Shown here piece by piece: positions 22,886-28,984 of a stretch of 42,462 bases of DNA (position 1 is the first letter of the stretch; every line of letters starts with the position of its first letter). The DNA is from Bacteroidota bacterium (lineage in GTDB: Bacteria > Bacteroidota > Bacteroidia > Flavobacteriales_F > PHOS-HE28). The position numbers and the translations under genes are program-made. The DNA is taken from positions 1 through 42,462 of the forward strand of contig JAFDZF010000105.1 in the NCBI GenBank assembly GCA_018267055.1. The letters are read 5' to 3'. The notes beneath the pieces are model-generated. The model searched no databases. It saw nothing but the letters and a program-made list of their open reading frames with translations, and was not told the DNA's origin.

Positions 22886-23992
22886 ATGCCCATGCGCTCG
22901 TCCTTCCTGCTGCTCGTATCGGGTCTGTCGATCGCCCGGTGCGTCGTGGCGCAGACACCGGTGCCGCTGATCACCGCGGCCGACCGCTTGATCGTATTCC
23001 AGGACGGCCGCTTCGAGGACCTGGAGCCGCGCAAGCCGCAGGCGGTGTTCCCGAACGGCGACCGCCTGGCGTACCTCAGCGACGGCGGAGACCTGAAGCT
23101 TTACGTGGACGGGCGCGTGACCGACCTGCAGCGCGGCGAGACCGTGCAGGTGAAAGGCTCCCAGCACCTGCTCGCCTGGAAGACCGGCCCTTCGCTGCGC
23201 ATCCCCACCGGGGATGGCGCGGAGACGCTCTGCCGCGGCGTGGGCGAGTTCAGCGTGCACGACAGCCTGATCGTGTACCACGACCAGCTGGACCAGACGC
23301 TGGTGGTGTATTGGCGCGGCCGCACGATGCCCGTGGCCGATGTGCTGATGGCCGGCGAAGGTCCGCAGTGGAAGGCCGGGGCCAACACCCTCGTCTTCTT
23401 CGACAAGGGCGCGCGGCGCGTGCTGCTGTTCTACCGGGGCGAAGTGAGCACGCTGTGCACCGGGGCCGATGTGGCCCGTGTGGCGCCGGGCGGCGATGTG
23501 GTGGCCTACATGGACGACCGCGACGACACCTTCCGCGTGTTCGACCGCGGGGAGAGCATCGACCTGGAGCCTTTCGCGCCGGTGAGCTTCCGCACGGGTG
23601 CGGGGCTGGTGGCCTACATCAGCACCGGCGGCGCCTTCCGCTGCTACCGGGACCACCAGGTATGGACCCTGGCCGACTTCGCGCCCACCGAGTACTGGGT
23701 GCAGGACAGCGTGCTGCTCTTCGTGGACCAGGGCATGCTGAAGACCTTCACCGACGGCCGCGTGGACATCATCGAGCGCTACGTGCCCGAGCAGTGGGCG
23801 GTGAGCGGCGACCTGGTGGCCTACCTGGACCTGAACCGTTCGCTGCGCCTCTACCGGCGCGGGGTGCGCATGGTGGCGAGCAAGGAGGCGGGCATCAAGC
23901 GGTTCGACCTCTACCGGGGCGCGGTGGCCTACCGCAGCAACAGCGGCACCAGCAAGGTCTGGTGGAACGGGAAGCTCTACGAGCACTACTGA
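22886..23992 (+). CDS. Secreted beta-propeller-like protein of unknown function
   Basis: A 368-residue protein with a signal peptide (MPMRSSFLLLVSGLSIARCV followed by VAQ). The mature part consists of repeated short beta units of 40-50 residues in which a hydrophobic strand is followed by an aromatic/basic hairpin: LIVFQDGRFEDLE, LAYLSDGGDLKLYVDGRVTD, LIVYHDQLDQTLVVYWRGRT, TLVFFDKGARRVLLFYRGEV, VVAYMDDRDDTFRVFDRGES, LVAYISTGGAFRCYRDHQ, VLLFVDQGMLKTFTDGRVD, LVAYLDLNRSLRLYRRGVR, VAYRSNSGTSKVWWNGKLYE. This gives about eight blades, suggesting a beta-propeller. I do not recognise a family. Starts at 22865 and 22892 are also in frame. The last 7 bp overlap the converging cyclase 2 gene. Its place between two membrane cyclases suggests a periplasmic sensor partner, but that is inference. 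Confidence 0.75.
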   Translation: MPMRSSFLLLVSGLSIARCVVAQTPVPLITAADRLIVFQDGRFEDLEPRKPQAVFPNGDRLAYLSDGGDLKLYVDGRVTDLQRGETVQVKGSQHLLAWKTGPSLRIPTGDGAETLCRGVGEFSVHDSLIVYHDQLDQTLVVYWRGRTMPVADVLMAGEGPQWKAGANTLVFFDKGARRVLLFYRGEVSTLCTGADVARVAPGGDVVAYMDDRDDTFRVFDRGESIDLEPFAPVSFRTGAGLVAYISTGGAFRCYRDHQVWTLADFAPTEYWVQDSVLLFVDQGMLKTFTDGRVDIIERYVPEQWAVSGDLVAYLDLNRSLRLYRRGVRMVASKEAGIKRFDLYRGAVAYRSNSGTSKVWWNGKLYEHY

Positions 23993-25047
23993 TCCCCGGC
24001 CAGCGAGATGGTGAAGAGCTCCACCATGTGCCGCTTGCCCTTCAGCGGGATCTCGCCGATGGCCTTCACCTGGTAGCGCGACGACCGCAGCGAGAGCACG
24101 TTCATCAGCTCCTTGCTCACCAGGTTGTCCACGCCGTAATCGTTGCAGCTGGCCTGGATGTGCGCGGTGGTGTTCACCACGTCGCCGCTGAAGATGGTCT
24201 GCTTCTTCACCAGGCCCACCTCGCCGGTGGTCACGTGCCCGTAGTGGAAGCCCGCCTTGAACACGGGGACGATGCCGTAGGTGTCGTGGTAGTACGTCGA
24301 GCGCTTCTTCAGCTTCTCGCGGATGGCGAAGAAGCAGCGGATGCAGCGGTCGCCCTTGATCCCCTTGTTCAGCTGCCAGCTCACGCTGATCTCGTCGCCG
24401 ACGTACTGGTAGATGTCGCCTTCGGAGTACACCACGGGGTCGGTGATGTCGGCATAGACGTCGTTCAGCAGCTGGAAGTAGCGGGTGTCGCCGATCTCCT
24501 CGGCGATGGCGGTGCTGGAGCGCATGTCGAGGAACATGAAGATGCGCAGCTCCTGGCGGGGGCGGTGGTAGCGGCCCAGCAGGTAGCCGGCGCCCCCGCT
24601 GCCGTACTGGTCGTTGAGGCGGACCATCAGCATGGTGGCGGCCATCAGCAGGGCCCAGTAGAGGAAGTGCCCGAGGAACCGCCAGCTGAGCAGCACGCCG
24701 GTGAAGGCGCTCCCGAAGGCCGGGGCCGCCAGCGCGGGCAGCACCGCATAGGCGATGATGGTGGCGGCGAGCACCAGGCCCGTCATCAGGCCTACGGCGG
24801 GCGGATAGGGGAACTTGCGCAGGCGGTCGCGCACCAGGAAGATGTAGGCGCCGCCCACGAGGAGCCCGCCGAAGAGCGAGCGCCAGAAATGCTCGTTCAG
24901 CACGGCTTCCCTTTGCGGGTCGAGGCCGTGCTTGGCCATGATGTTGCTCTCGAAGAGGGCGCCGAACACCCCCAGCACCAGCCACGCCAGGGTGATGCGC
25001 AGCGTGCGGCGCGTGCGGCGGCGGATCTTCGACAGGGTCAGCGGCAT
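23986..25047 (-). CDS. Membrane-anchored class III cyclase homologue with altered active site (cyclase 2)
   Basis: A 353-residue paralogue of cyclase 1 with four likely membrane helices (about 17-33, 58-72, 84-106, 127-143) and a cyclase domain at about 168-350. The metal Asp positions are kept (Asp174 in LDMRSST, Asp218 in YVGDE). However, the adenine-specifying Lys is Gln214, the matching Asp is Ile285, and the transition-state Arg of NxxxR is His296 (NTTAH). A purine cyclase with these three changes would be expected to be weak, differently specific or inactive; it might act as a regulator of cyclase 1. The start at 25047 fits the TAGATTCG box 5 nt upstream. The end overlaps the propeller-like gene by 7 bp. 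Confidence 0.82.
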   Translation of the reverse strand: MPLTLSKIRRRTRRTLRITLAWLVLGVFGALFESNIMAKHGLDPQREAVLNEHFWRSLFGGLLVGGAYIFLVRDRLRKFPYPPAVGLMTGLVLAATIIAYAVLPALAAPAFGSAFTGVLLSWRFLGHFLYWALLMAATMLMVRLNDQYGSGGAGYLLGRYHRPRQELRIFMFLDMRSSTAIAEEIGDTRYFQLLNDVYADITDPVVYSEGDIYQYVGDEISVSWQLNKGIKGDRCIRCFFAIREKLKKRSTYYHDTYGIVPVFKAGFHYGHVTTGEVGLVKKQTIFSGDVVNTTAHIQASCNDYGVDNLVSKELMNVLSLRSSRYQVKAIGEIPLKGKRHMVELFTISLAGDQ

Positions 25048-25052
25048 CGGGG

Positions 25053-25060
25053 CGAATCTA
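25053..25060 (-). promoter_or_regulatory. Predicted -7 box TAGATTCG for cyclase 2
   Basis: TAGATTCG on the minus strand; its first three bases are the TAG stop codon of the upstream gene (25060-25058), and it ends 5 nt before the ATG at 25047. This predicts a leaderless mRNA starting right after the neighbouring gene ends. Confidence 0.45.
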
Positions 25061-25441
25061 CCGAGCGGGCGTGGTGGCGTCCTTTTTCGCGGTGGCGTCC
25101 GCATGGCCGCGGCGGGGCAGGATCACCAGGTAGTACCACCCGACGCAGAGCAGGCCCGCCGCGAAGAAGAGCGCGGCCAAGTGGCGCGTGCCGTCGTTGA
25201 GGAAGAACTCGCCGATCATCCACGTCGAGTTGGCCGTGATCCAGAACACCACCGCCAGGCTGTGCAGGAACTCGCCGATCTCGGTGCGACAACGCCAGGC
25301 GATCCAGGCGGCCATGCCCACCGTGGGCGCGATCATCACCACCCCGGCGACGTGGAGGTCCATCACCCAGCAGAGGTCCTTCAGCAGCCACAGCACGATG
25401 TGGAAGTTCTCGCTCGATCGGATGGTCTTGAAGAGCTGCAT
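25058..25441 (-). CDS. Small multi-pass membrane protein, unrecognised
   Basis: A 127-residue protein, MQLFKTIRSSENFHIVLWLL at the start, with about four membrane helices (15-24 plus 33-48, 62-77, 86-108) and a basic, Ala/Thr/Lys-rich tail (RRGHADATAKKDATTPAR). Histidine, tryptophan and cysteine occur in the helices (LCWVMDLHVAGV; WITANSTWMIGEFF), but no known motif stands out. The start at 25441 is taken because the upstream part of the open frame is low-quality shadow sequence; a GAGCTTCG box lies 19 nt before it. It directly precedes cyclase 2 (10 bp between stop and ATG), so the two may be co-transcribed and functionally linked. Confidence 0.7.
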   Translation of the reverse strand: MQLFKTIRSSENFHIVLWLLKDLCWVMDLHVAGVVMIAPTVGMAAWIAWRCRTEIGEFLHSLAVVFWITANSTWMIGEFFLNDGTRHLAALFFAAGLLCVGWYYLVILPRRGHADATAKKDATTPAR

Positions 25442-25460
25442 GGCGGGGAAGGTCGCGGTG

Positions 25461-25468
25461 CGAAGCTC
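25461..25468 (-). promoter_or_regulatory. Possible -7 box GAGCTTCG for the gene at 25441
   Basis: GAGCTTCG on the minus strand, 19 nt before the ATG. It is 28 bp from the plus-strand box at 25497, forming a compact divergent promoter pair. Confidence 0.3.
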
Positions 25469-25496
25469 GCATCCGGCGTGGAATGGAGGTGCGCGA

Positions 25497-25504
25497 TACT
25501 TTCG
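25497..25504 (+). promoter_or_regulatory. Predicted -7 box TACTTTCG for the gene at 25509
   Basis: TACTTTCG with only 4 nt before the ATG at 25509. This is the clearest leaderless candidate in the window, because the next in-frame ATG is more than 300 bp away. Confidence 0.55.
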
Positions 25505-25508
25505 CGCC

Positions 25509-26075
25509 ATGTTCCGATCGAAGGGGCCGGCGCGCGCGTTCGCGGCCGGCGTGGCCCTGTTCCTCCTGTCCGGCGGCGCGGCGGCCCAGCGTTTTTCCGT
25601 GAAGCTGTACGGCATCGTCACCGACCACTTCACCGGCGCCCCGGTGAAGGGCGTGCTCGTGCGGCTGCTCAAGGCCGGCGCGACGGAGGCCGAGTGCGTC
25701 ACCCGGTCCGACGGACGCTACGAGTTCCTGCTCGACCGGGGCTGGCACTACGCCGTGTGGTACAGCAAGAAGGACCTGGTGACGAAGCACGTCAGCGTGG
25801 ACACCGAGGCCATCCCGCCCTATCCCGATGTGCCTTTCTATGAGATGGACCTGCAGATGACGCTGTTCCCCTGGATCGCCGACTTCGACTTCGGCATCTT
25901 CGAACGGCCGATCGGCGAGGCCGCCTACAAGGAGAGCGTACGCAACATGAGCTGGGACATCGCCTACACGGAGAAGCTGCGCCCCGTGATCTCCCGGGTG
26001 ATGGAGGAGTACGAGAAGACGTACGGCGGTTACTACAAGCGCACCGGGCGCACGCGGAAGGACATCGTCCGGTGA
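25509..26075 (+). CDS. Secreted carboxypeptidase-regulatory-like protein (paralogue A)
   Basis: A 188-residue exported protein with a signal peptide (MFRSKGPARAFAAGVALFLL, cleavage near SGGAAAQ). A CarboxypepD_reg-like beta domain follows (about 30-75: KLYGIVTDHFTGAPVKGVLV, TRSDGRYEFLLDRGWHY). The rest is a tail with FERPIGEAAYKESVRNMSWD and MEEYEKTYGGYYKR. The same architecture and tail motif are found in the protein at 28311-28895 (paralogue B), separated by four unrelated genes. The domain usually acts as a small beta-sandwich in exported Bacteroidota proteins; the tail is not recognised. There is no T9SS signal and no lipobox, so a periplasmic location is likely. Confidence 0.8.
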   Translation: MFRSKGPARAFAAGVALFLLSGGAAAQRFSVKLYGIVTDHFTGAPVKGVLVRLLKAGATEAECVTRSDGRYEFLLDRGWHYAVWYSKKDLVTKHVSVDTEAIPPYPDVPFYEMDLQMTLFPWIADFDFGIFERPIGEAAYKESVRNMSWDIAYTEKLRPVISRVMEEYEKTYGGYYKRTGRTRKDIVR

Positions 26076-26079
26076 AGGT

Positions 26080-26167
26080 GGAAGGGTGAAGGCTTATTGT
26101 TGAAGATGGAAGTGGTGCTCCTCTTCCTTTCAACGGTCGACCTTCAACAATAAGCCTTCACTCTTTC
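26080..26167. terminator. Large inverted repeat, likely bidirectional terminator, overlapping the folP 3' end
   Basis: Two perfect 20-bp arms, 26086-26105 and 26142-26161, are reverse complements, and pairing extends six more positions outward (to 26080 and 26167) with G-U pairs. The 36-nt loop contains a small hairpin (GGAAG 26108-26112 with CTTCC 26123-26127). The right arm contains the last five codons and TGA of folP (GTGAAGGCTTATTGTTGA on the minus strand); the left arm is a second copy of that sequence in the opposite orientation. Flanks contain GTGAAGG/GTTGAAG-like heptamers. It separates convergent genes and probably ends transcription from both sides. Confidence 0.65.
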
Positions 26168-26992
26168 CAAGAGCGTCCGCACCTGCACCGCCTCCCGCAC
26201 ATCGTGCACGCGGAGGAGGTCGGCCCCGTTCAGCAGCGCGAGCGTGTTCAGCACGGTGGTGCCGTTGAGCGCCTCGTCGGGAGCGGTGCCCAGCACCTCA
26301 TTGATCATGCGCTTGCGCGAAAGGCCGGCGAGCACCGGGAGGCCGAGGGCCTTCAGCCGGGGCAGGGCGCGGAGCAGGGCCAGGTTGTGCGCGGTGGTCT
26401 TGCCGAAGCCGAAGCCCGGGTCGAGCACCACGTCGGCGATGCCGGCGGCGTGGGCGGCCCGTGCGCGCTCGCTCAGGAACAGGGTGACCTCGGCGGCCAC
26501 GTCGGTGTAACGCGGGTCGTGCTGCATCGTCCGCGGGACGCCCTGCATGTGCATGGCGATGTACGGCACGCGCAGCCGCGCCACGGTGGGCAGCATCGTC
26601 GGGTCCAGCAACCCCGCGCCGATGTCGTTCACCAGCCGCGCGCCGGCCTCCACGGCGGCCTCGGCCACCCCGGCGCGCCAGGTGTCCACGCTGATCAGCG
26701 CATCCGGATACCGATCGGCGATGGCCGCGATCACCGGCACCACGCGCTCCCGCTCGTCCGCCTCGGCCATGTCGGCCGCACCAGGGCGGGTGCTGGCCCC
26801 GCCGACGTCGAGCACGTCCGCGCCCTCGGCCAGCATGCGTTCCGCGGTGCGCAGGGCCTCCGCTACGGTGGCCTGCCGGCTGGCGCCGAAGAAGGAATCC
26901 GGCGTGGCATTGAGGATGCCCATCACCAGGGGGAAGCGGGGCCGCAGCCACCGATCGCGCAGGCACCACACGGTATCTTCGCCGCCGTTCAT
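26144..26992 (-). CDS. folP: Dihydropteroate synthase
   Basis: A 282-residue DHPS, which condenses 6-hydroxymethyl-dihydropterin pyrophosphate with p-aminobenzoate in folate synthesis. Diagnostic segments: MGILNATPDSFF (about 24-35), DVLDVGGASTRPGA (about 59-72), ISVDTWR (about 100-106), LVNDIGAG (about 120-127), DPGFGFGKTTAHN (about 187-199) and the late GLSRKRMINEVLG (about 224-236). The start at 26992 (MNGGEDTVWC) is preferred over 27022, since the latter would overlap the divergent DUF1599 gene and a GATCTTCG box (27007-27000) lies 7 nt upstream. The promoter box of the DUF1599 gene falls inside the first codons of folP. The stop is inside a large inverted repeat. Confidence 0.96.
   Translation of the reverse strand: MNGGEDTVWCLRDRWLRPRFPLVMGILNATPDSFFGASRQATVAEALRTAERMLAEGADVLDVGGASTRPGAADMAEADERERVVPVIAAIADRYPDALISVDTWRAGVAEAAVEAGARLVNDIGAGLLDPTMLPTVARLRVPYIAMHMQGVPRTMQHDPRYTDVAAEVTLFLSERARAAHAAGIADVVLDPGFGFGKTTAHNLALLRALPRLKALGLPVLAGLSRKRMINEVLGTAPDEALNGTTVLNTLALLNGADLLRVHDVREAVQVRTLLERVKAYC
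26974..26981 (+). promoter_or_regulatory. Predicted -7 box TATCTTCG for the DUF1599 gene
   Basis: TATCTTCG, 40 nt before the ATG at 27022, located inside codons 4-7 of the divergent folP gene. Transcription from here would run antisense over the folP start. Confidence 0.45.
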
Positions 26993-26999
26993 CACGCCC

Positions 27000-27007
27000 C
27001 GAAGATC
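27000..27007 (-). promoter_or_regulatory. Possible -7 box GATCTTCG for folP
   Basis: GATCTTCG on the minus strand, 7 nt before the folP ATG at 26992. It lies within the leader of the DUF1599 gene, so the two promoters face away from each other with overlapping footprints. Confidence 0.35.
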
Positions 27008-27021
27008 CGACGGACCTTTCA

Positions 27022-27564
27022 ATGGACAAGACCCTGCAGCAATACGATGCGGCGATCGCCGAATGCTTGGCGCTCTTCGGCCGGAAGGCGCACGACTACG
27101 GCACCGCCTGGCGGATCCTGCGCGTGAGCTCGCTCACCGACCAGGTGCTGATCAAGGCCCAGCGCATCCGCACCTTGCAGGAGGTGGGCGAGAGCCGTGT
27201 GGGCGAGGGCATCCGGCCGGAGCTGGTGGGCATCGTCAACTATGCCGCCATGGCCCTGGTGCAGCTGAAGCTCGGGGTGGTGGACGTCCCGGACCTTTCG
27301 CCCCAGCAGGCCGAGGAGCGGCTGCGGGAGGAGCTGGCGGCGGTGCGCGCCCTGATGCTGCGCAAGAACCACGACTACGGCGAGGCCTGGCGCAGCATGC
27401 GCGTGAGCTCCCTGGTGGACCTCATCCTGATGAAGCTGCTGCGCATCAAGAGCATCGAGGACAACCAGGGCCGCACGCTGGTGAGCGAGGGCATCGACGC
27501 CAACTGGGCCGACATCGTGAACTACGCCGTGTTCGCGATGATCCGGATGGACGAGGGGGCTTGA
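27022..27564 (+). CDS. DUF1599 domain-containing protein (two tandem domains)
   Basis: A 180-residue protein made of two copies of the DUF1599 unit. Each contains KxHDYGxAWRxxRVSSLxD (23-41: KAHDYGTAWRILRVSSLTD; about 114-132: KNHDYGEAWRSMRVSSLVD), then LxKxxRI, then VxEGIxxxxxxIVNYAxxAM. The family (Nucleotide modification associated / DUF1599) is widespread in Bacteroidota and usually sits beside folP, as here; related domains occur in phage and nucleotide metabolism contexts. The exact reaction is unknown. The conserved His-Asp-Tyr-Gly and Arg residues occur in both halves, so both may be active sites or form a pseudo-dimer. Divergent from folP, 29 bp apart. Confidence 0.9.
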   Translation: MDKTLQQYDAAIAECLALFGRKAHDYGTAWRILRVSSLTDQVLIKAQRIRTLQEVGESRVGEGIRPELVGIVNYAAMALVQLKLGVVDVPDLSPQQAEERLREELAAVRALMLRKNHDYGEAWRSMRVSSLVDLILMKLLRIKSIEDNQGRTLVSEGIDANWADIVNYAVFAMIRMDEGA

Positions 27565-27568
27565 CCGG

Positions 27569-27584
27569 TCGGGCACGTGCCCGA
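27569..27584. terminator. Palindrome between convergent genes, possible bidirectional terminator
   Basis: A perfect 16-bp palindrome (TCGGGCACGTGCCCGA) beginning 5 bp after the DUF1599 stop and 25 bp before the end of the converging gene. It can fold as an 8-bp stem with an ACGT loop if the outer G-U pair is included. There is no T-run; a protein-binding site is an alternative. Confidence 0.4.
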
Positions 27585-27609
27585 TCGACCGTCCACGGAT
27601 CGTCGAGGT

Positions 27610-28143
27610 CTATGGGAACCGGAACGAGTTGATCATCGCTTCGGCGAGGAAGCGGCTTTCCTCATAGGCGCCGGCTTCGGCGATGAAGGTGAGCACGTAG
27701 GTCCGGCCCGCATGCGGCCAGGCGCTCTGGCGGAGGCGCACCGGCCGGCCGTCCCGGGTCGCTTCCAGCTCGCGCAGGTGCTGGTCCTCGAACGGCTCGT
27801 CGGCGATCAGGCGGAGGTCCTGCAGATGAAGGTCGGTGGCCGCGGCGGTGAGCACGTCGGCGAGCGATGGACCCTGTTCCCGCACCTCCAGCTGCACCCG
27901 GGCGGGGGAGGCGCCGCTGCTGTCGGGCGGGGCCAGGAAAGCGACGGTGGTGCCATCAGCGCCGCTGCCGTCCACCGACCAGGTGCCGGGATGGTCCAGG
28001 GCGCAGGCGGCGTTCTTCCAGGTCTTCCAGGCGGGAGCGCCCTTGGTCACGGTGGTCACCACGCGGGCGGGCGGCATGGCGGGCGACTGGCCCAGCAGGC
28101 CCAGGGCGCAGAAGAGGAGGAGGAAGGTGAGCAGGGGACGCAT
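27610..28143 (-). CDS. Secreted PsbP-like protein
   Basis: A 177-residue protein with a signal peptide (MRPLLTFLLLFCALGLLGQS). The mature part resembles small PsbP-like or lipoprotein LpqN-like folds: WKTWKNAACALDHPGTWSVD (about 40-59), VAFLAPPDSSGASPARVQLE (about 67-86), then QGPSLADVLTAAATDLHLQDL, the strand ELEATRDGRPVRLRQSAWPH, YVLTFIAEAGAYEES and a C-terminal AEAMINSFRF (typical ending xxxIxxSFRF). The start at 28143 gives the signal peptide; the open frame extends upstream to 28296 without coding character. A GACCTTCG box lies 14 nt before it. The role is unknown; such proteins are periplasmic. It converges with the DUF1599 gene. Confidence 0.75.
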   Translation of the reverse strand: MRPLLTFLLLFCALGLLGQSPAMPPARVVTTVTKGAPAWKTWKNAACALDHPGTWSVDGSGADGTTVAFLAPPDSSGASPARVQLEVREQGPSLADVLTAAATDLHLQDLRLIADEPFEDQHLRELEATRDGRPVRLRQSAWPHAGRTYVLTFIAEAGAYEESRFLAEAMINSFRFP

Positions 28144-28157
28144 GGGGTGGGGCCGGC

Positions 28158-28165
28158 CGAAGGTC
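28158..28165 (-). promoter_or_regulatory. Possible -7 box GACCTTCG for the PsbP-like gene
   Basis: GACCTTCG on the minus strand, 14 nt before the ATG at 28143. It is part of a 167-bp divergent region that also holds several inverted and direct repeats (28190-28250). Confidence 0.3.
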
Positions 28166-28189
28166 CCTGCAAGATCGCATTTGCGGGCC

Positions 28190-28250
28190 ATCAACAAGCG
28201 GCTGTTGATCGATCCCGCGAGAAAGGCCCGATCGGGCTTGGATCCCGCGA
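28190..28250. promoter_or_regulatory. Cluster of symmetric sites in a divergent promoter region
   Basis: Three elements sit in 61 bp: an inverted repeat ATCAACA/TGTTGAT (28190-28196 with 28203-28209), a 12-bp palindrome GCCCGATCGGGC (28226-28237), and a direct repeat GATCCCGCGA at 28211-28220 and 28241-28250 that brackets the palindrome. The cluster ends 10 bp before the TAGTTTCG box of the gene at 28311. This looks like an operator region; no regulator gene is adjacent. Confidence 0.4.
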
Positions 28251-28260
28251 TCGACGGGGA

Positions 28261-28268
28261 TAGTTTCG
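28261..28268 (+). promoter_or_regulatory. Predicted -7 box TAGTTTCG for the gene at 28311
   Basis: TAGTTTCG, 42 nt before the ATG at 28311, directly downstream of the 28190-28250 repeat cluster. Two other in-frame or near ATGs (28284, 28296) precede the chosen start; the chosen one opens the signal peptide. Confidence 0.5.
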
Positions 28269-28310
28269 CGCCCACGGCCGGCATGCCTACAGCCATGCGG
28301 GTCGAACAGC

Positions 28311-28895
28311 ATGCGCGCTCTCCGATATGCCGTCGCTCTAGGGCTCGTCATGGGTGTCACCAAGGCATCGGCCTATTCCCTGAAGGTCCAGGGAGTGGTC
28401 ACCGAGTACCTCTCCGGCCAGCTGGTGGCCAACGCGCTTGTGCGCGTATACAAGGACGGGGTGAAGCAGTACGCCGCGGAGACCGGCAGCTTCGGGCGCT
28501 ACGCGTTCACCCTGGACAACAACGCCAAGTACGTCCTCCGTTTCAGCGCGCCGGGCCATCAGACCAAGTGCTTCAGCGTGGACACGCACGGGCTGGTCTG
28601 GAAGGACGGCGGCGGCACCAAGGAGGTGTTCGTGGAGATGACCCTCTTCACGAAGATGCCCGACATGGACCTGTCGTACTTCGACCTGCCGATGGGCATG
28701 GCCCGCTTCGAGCCGTCCACCGGCCTGGTGTCGTGGGACCAGGAGTACGATGCGCGCATCCGCAGCGAAGTGCAGTCCATCATGGCCGAGTACGAGCGCC
28801 GCATGACCGCCACGGCCGATGCCGGGCTGCGGTCCCCGGCCGACCGCTCGCGCGGCGATGTGGCCACCCTGCGGGCGATGGCGGAGCGGCGCTGA
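28311..28895 (+). CDS. Secreted carboxypeptidase-regulatory-like protein (paralogue B)
   Basis: A 194-residue exported protein with a signal peptide (MRALRYAVALGLVMGVTKAS, then AYS). Residues 23-85 form a CarboxypepD_reg-like domain (LKVQGVVTEYLSGQLVANAL, VRVYKDGVKQYAAETGSFGR, YAFTLDNNAKYVLRFSAPGH). The rest is a tail with MDLSYFDLPMGMARFEPSTG followed by LVSWDQEYDARIRSEVQSIM and AEYERR. Shared with paralogue A (25509-26075) are VT-(E/D)-(Y/H), LVR, GRY-F-LD, TK-SVDT, EM-LF, the FDLPMG/FERPIG turn and SWDxxY. The C-terminal ~25 residues (PADRSRGDVATLRAMAERR) are not shared. Function unknown; likely periplasmic. Confidence 0.8.
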   Translation: MRALRYAVALGLVMGVTKASAYSLKVQGVVTEYLSGQLVANALVRVYKDGVKQYAAETGSFGRYAFTLDNNAKYVLRFSAPGHQTKCFSVDTHGLVWKDGGGTKEVFVEMTLFTKMPDMDLSYFDLPMGMARFEPSTGLVSWDQEYDARIRSEVQSIMAEYERRMTATADAGLRSPADRSRGDVATLRAMAERR

Positions 28896-28942
28896 GCGCG
28901 TCAACGCCGTGTTAACGGTGGGCGAGGACCTGTTCCTCCGGC

Positions 28943-28950
28943 TATTTTCG
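28943..28950 (+). promoter_or_regulatory. Predicted -7 box TATTTTCG for the gene at 28985
   Basis: TATTTTCG, 34 nt before the ATG at 28985; identical to the cphB box. Confidence 0.55.
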
Positions 28951-28984
28951 CCGCGTTCCTGAACGAATCCGCTCCCCACCCGCC

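Noticed and set aside
26080-26167. Inverted repeat as the ends of an insertion sequence or MITE
   Set aside because: The arms are only 36 bp apart, no target-site duplication is evident, and one arm is the natural end of folP; a terminator is the simpler reading.
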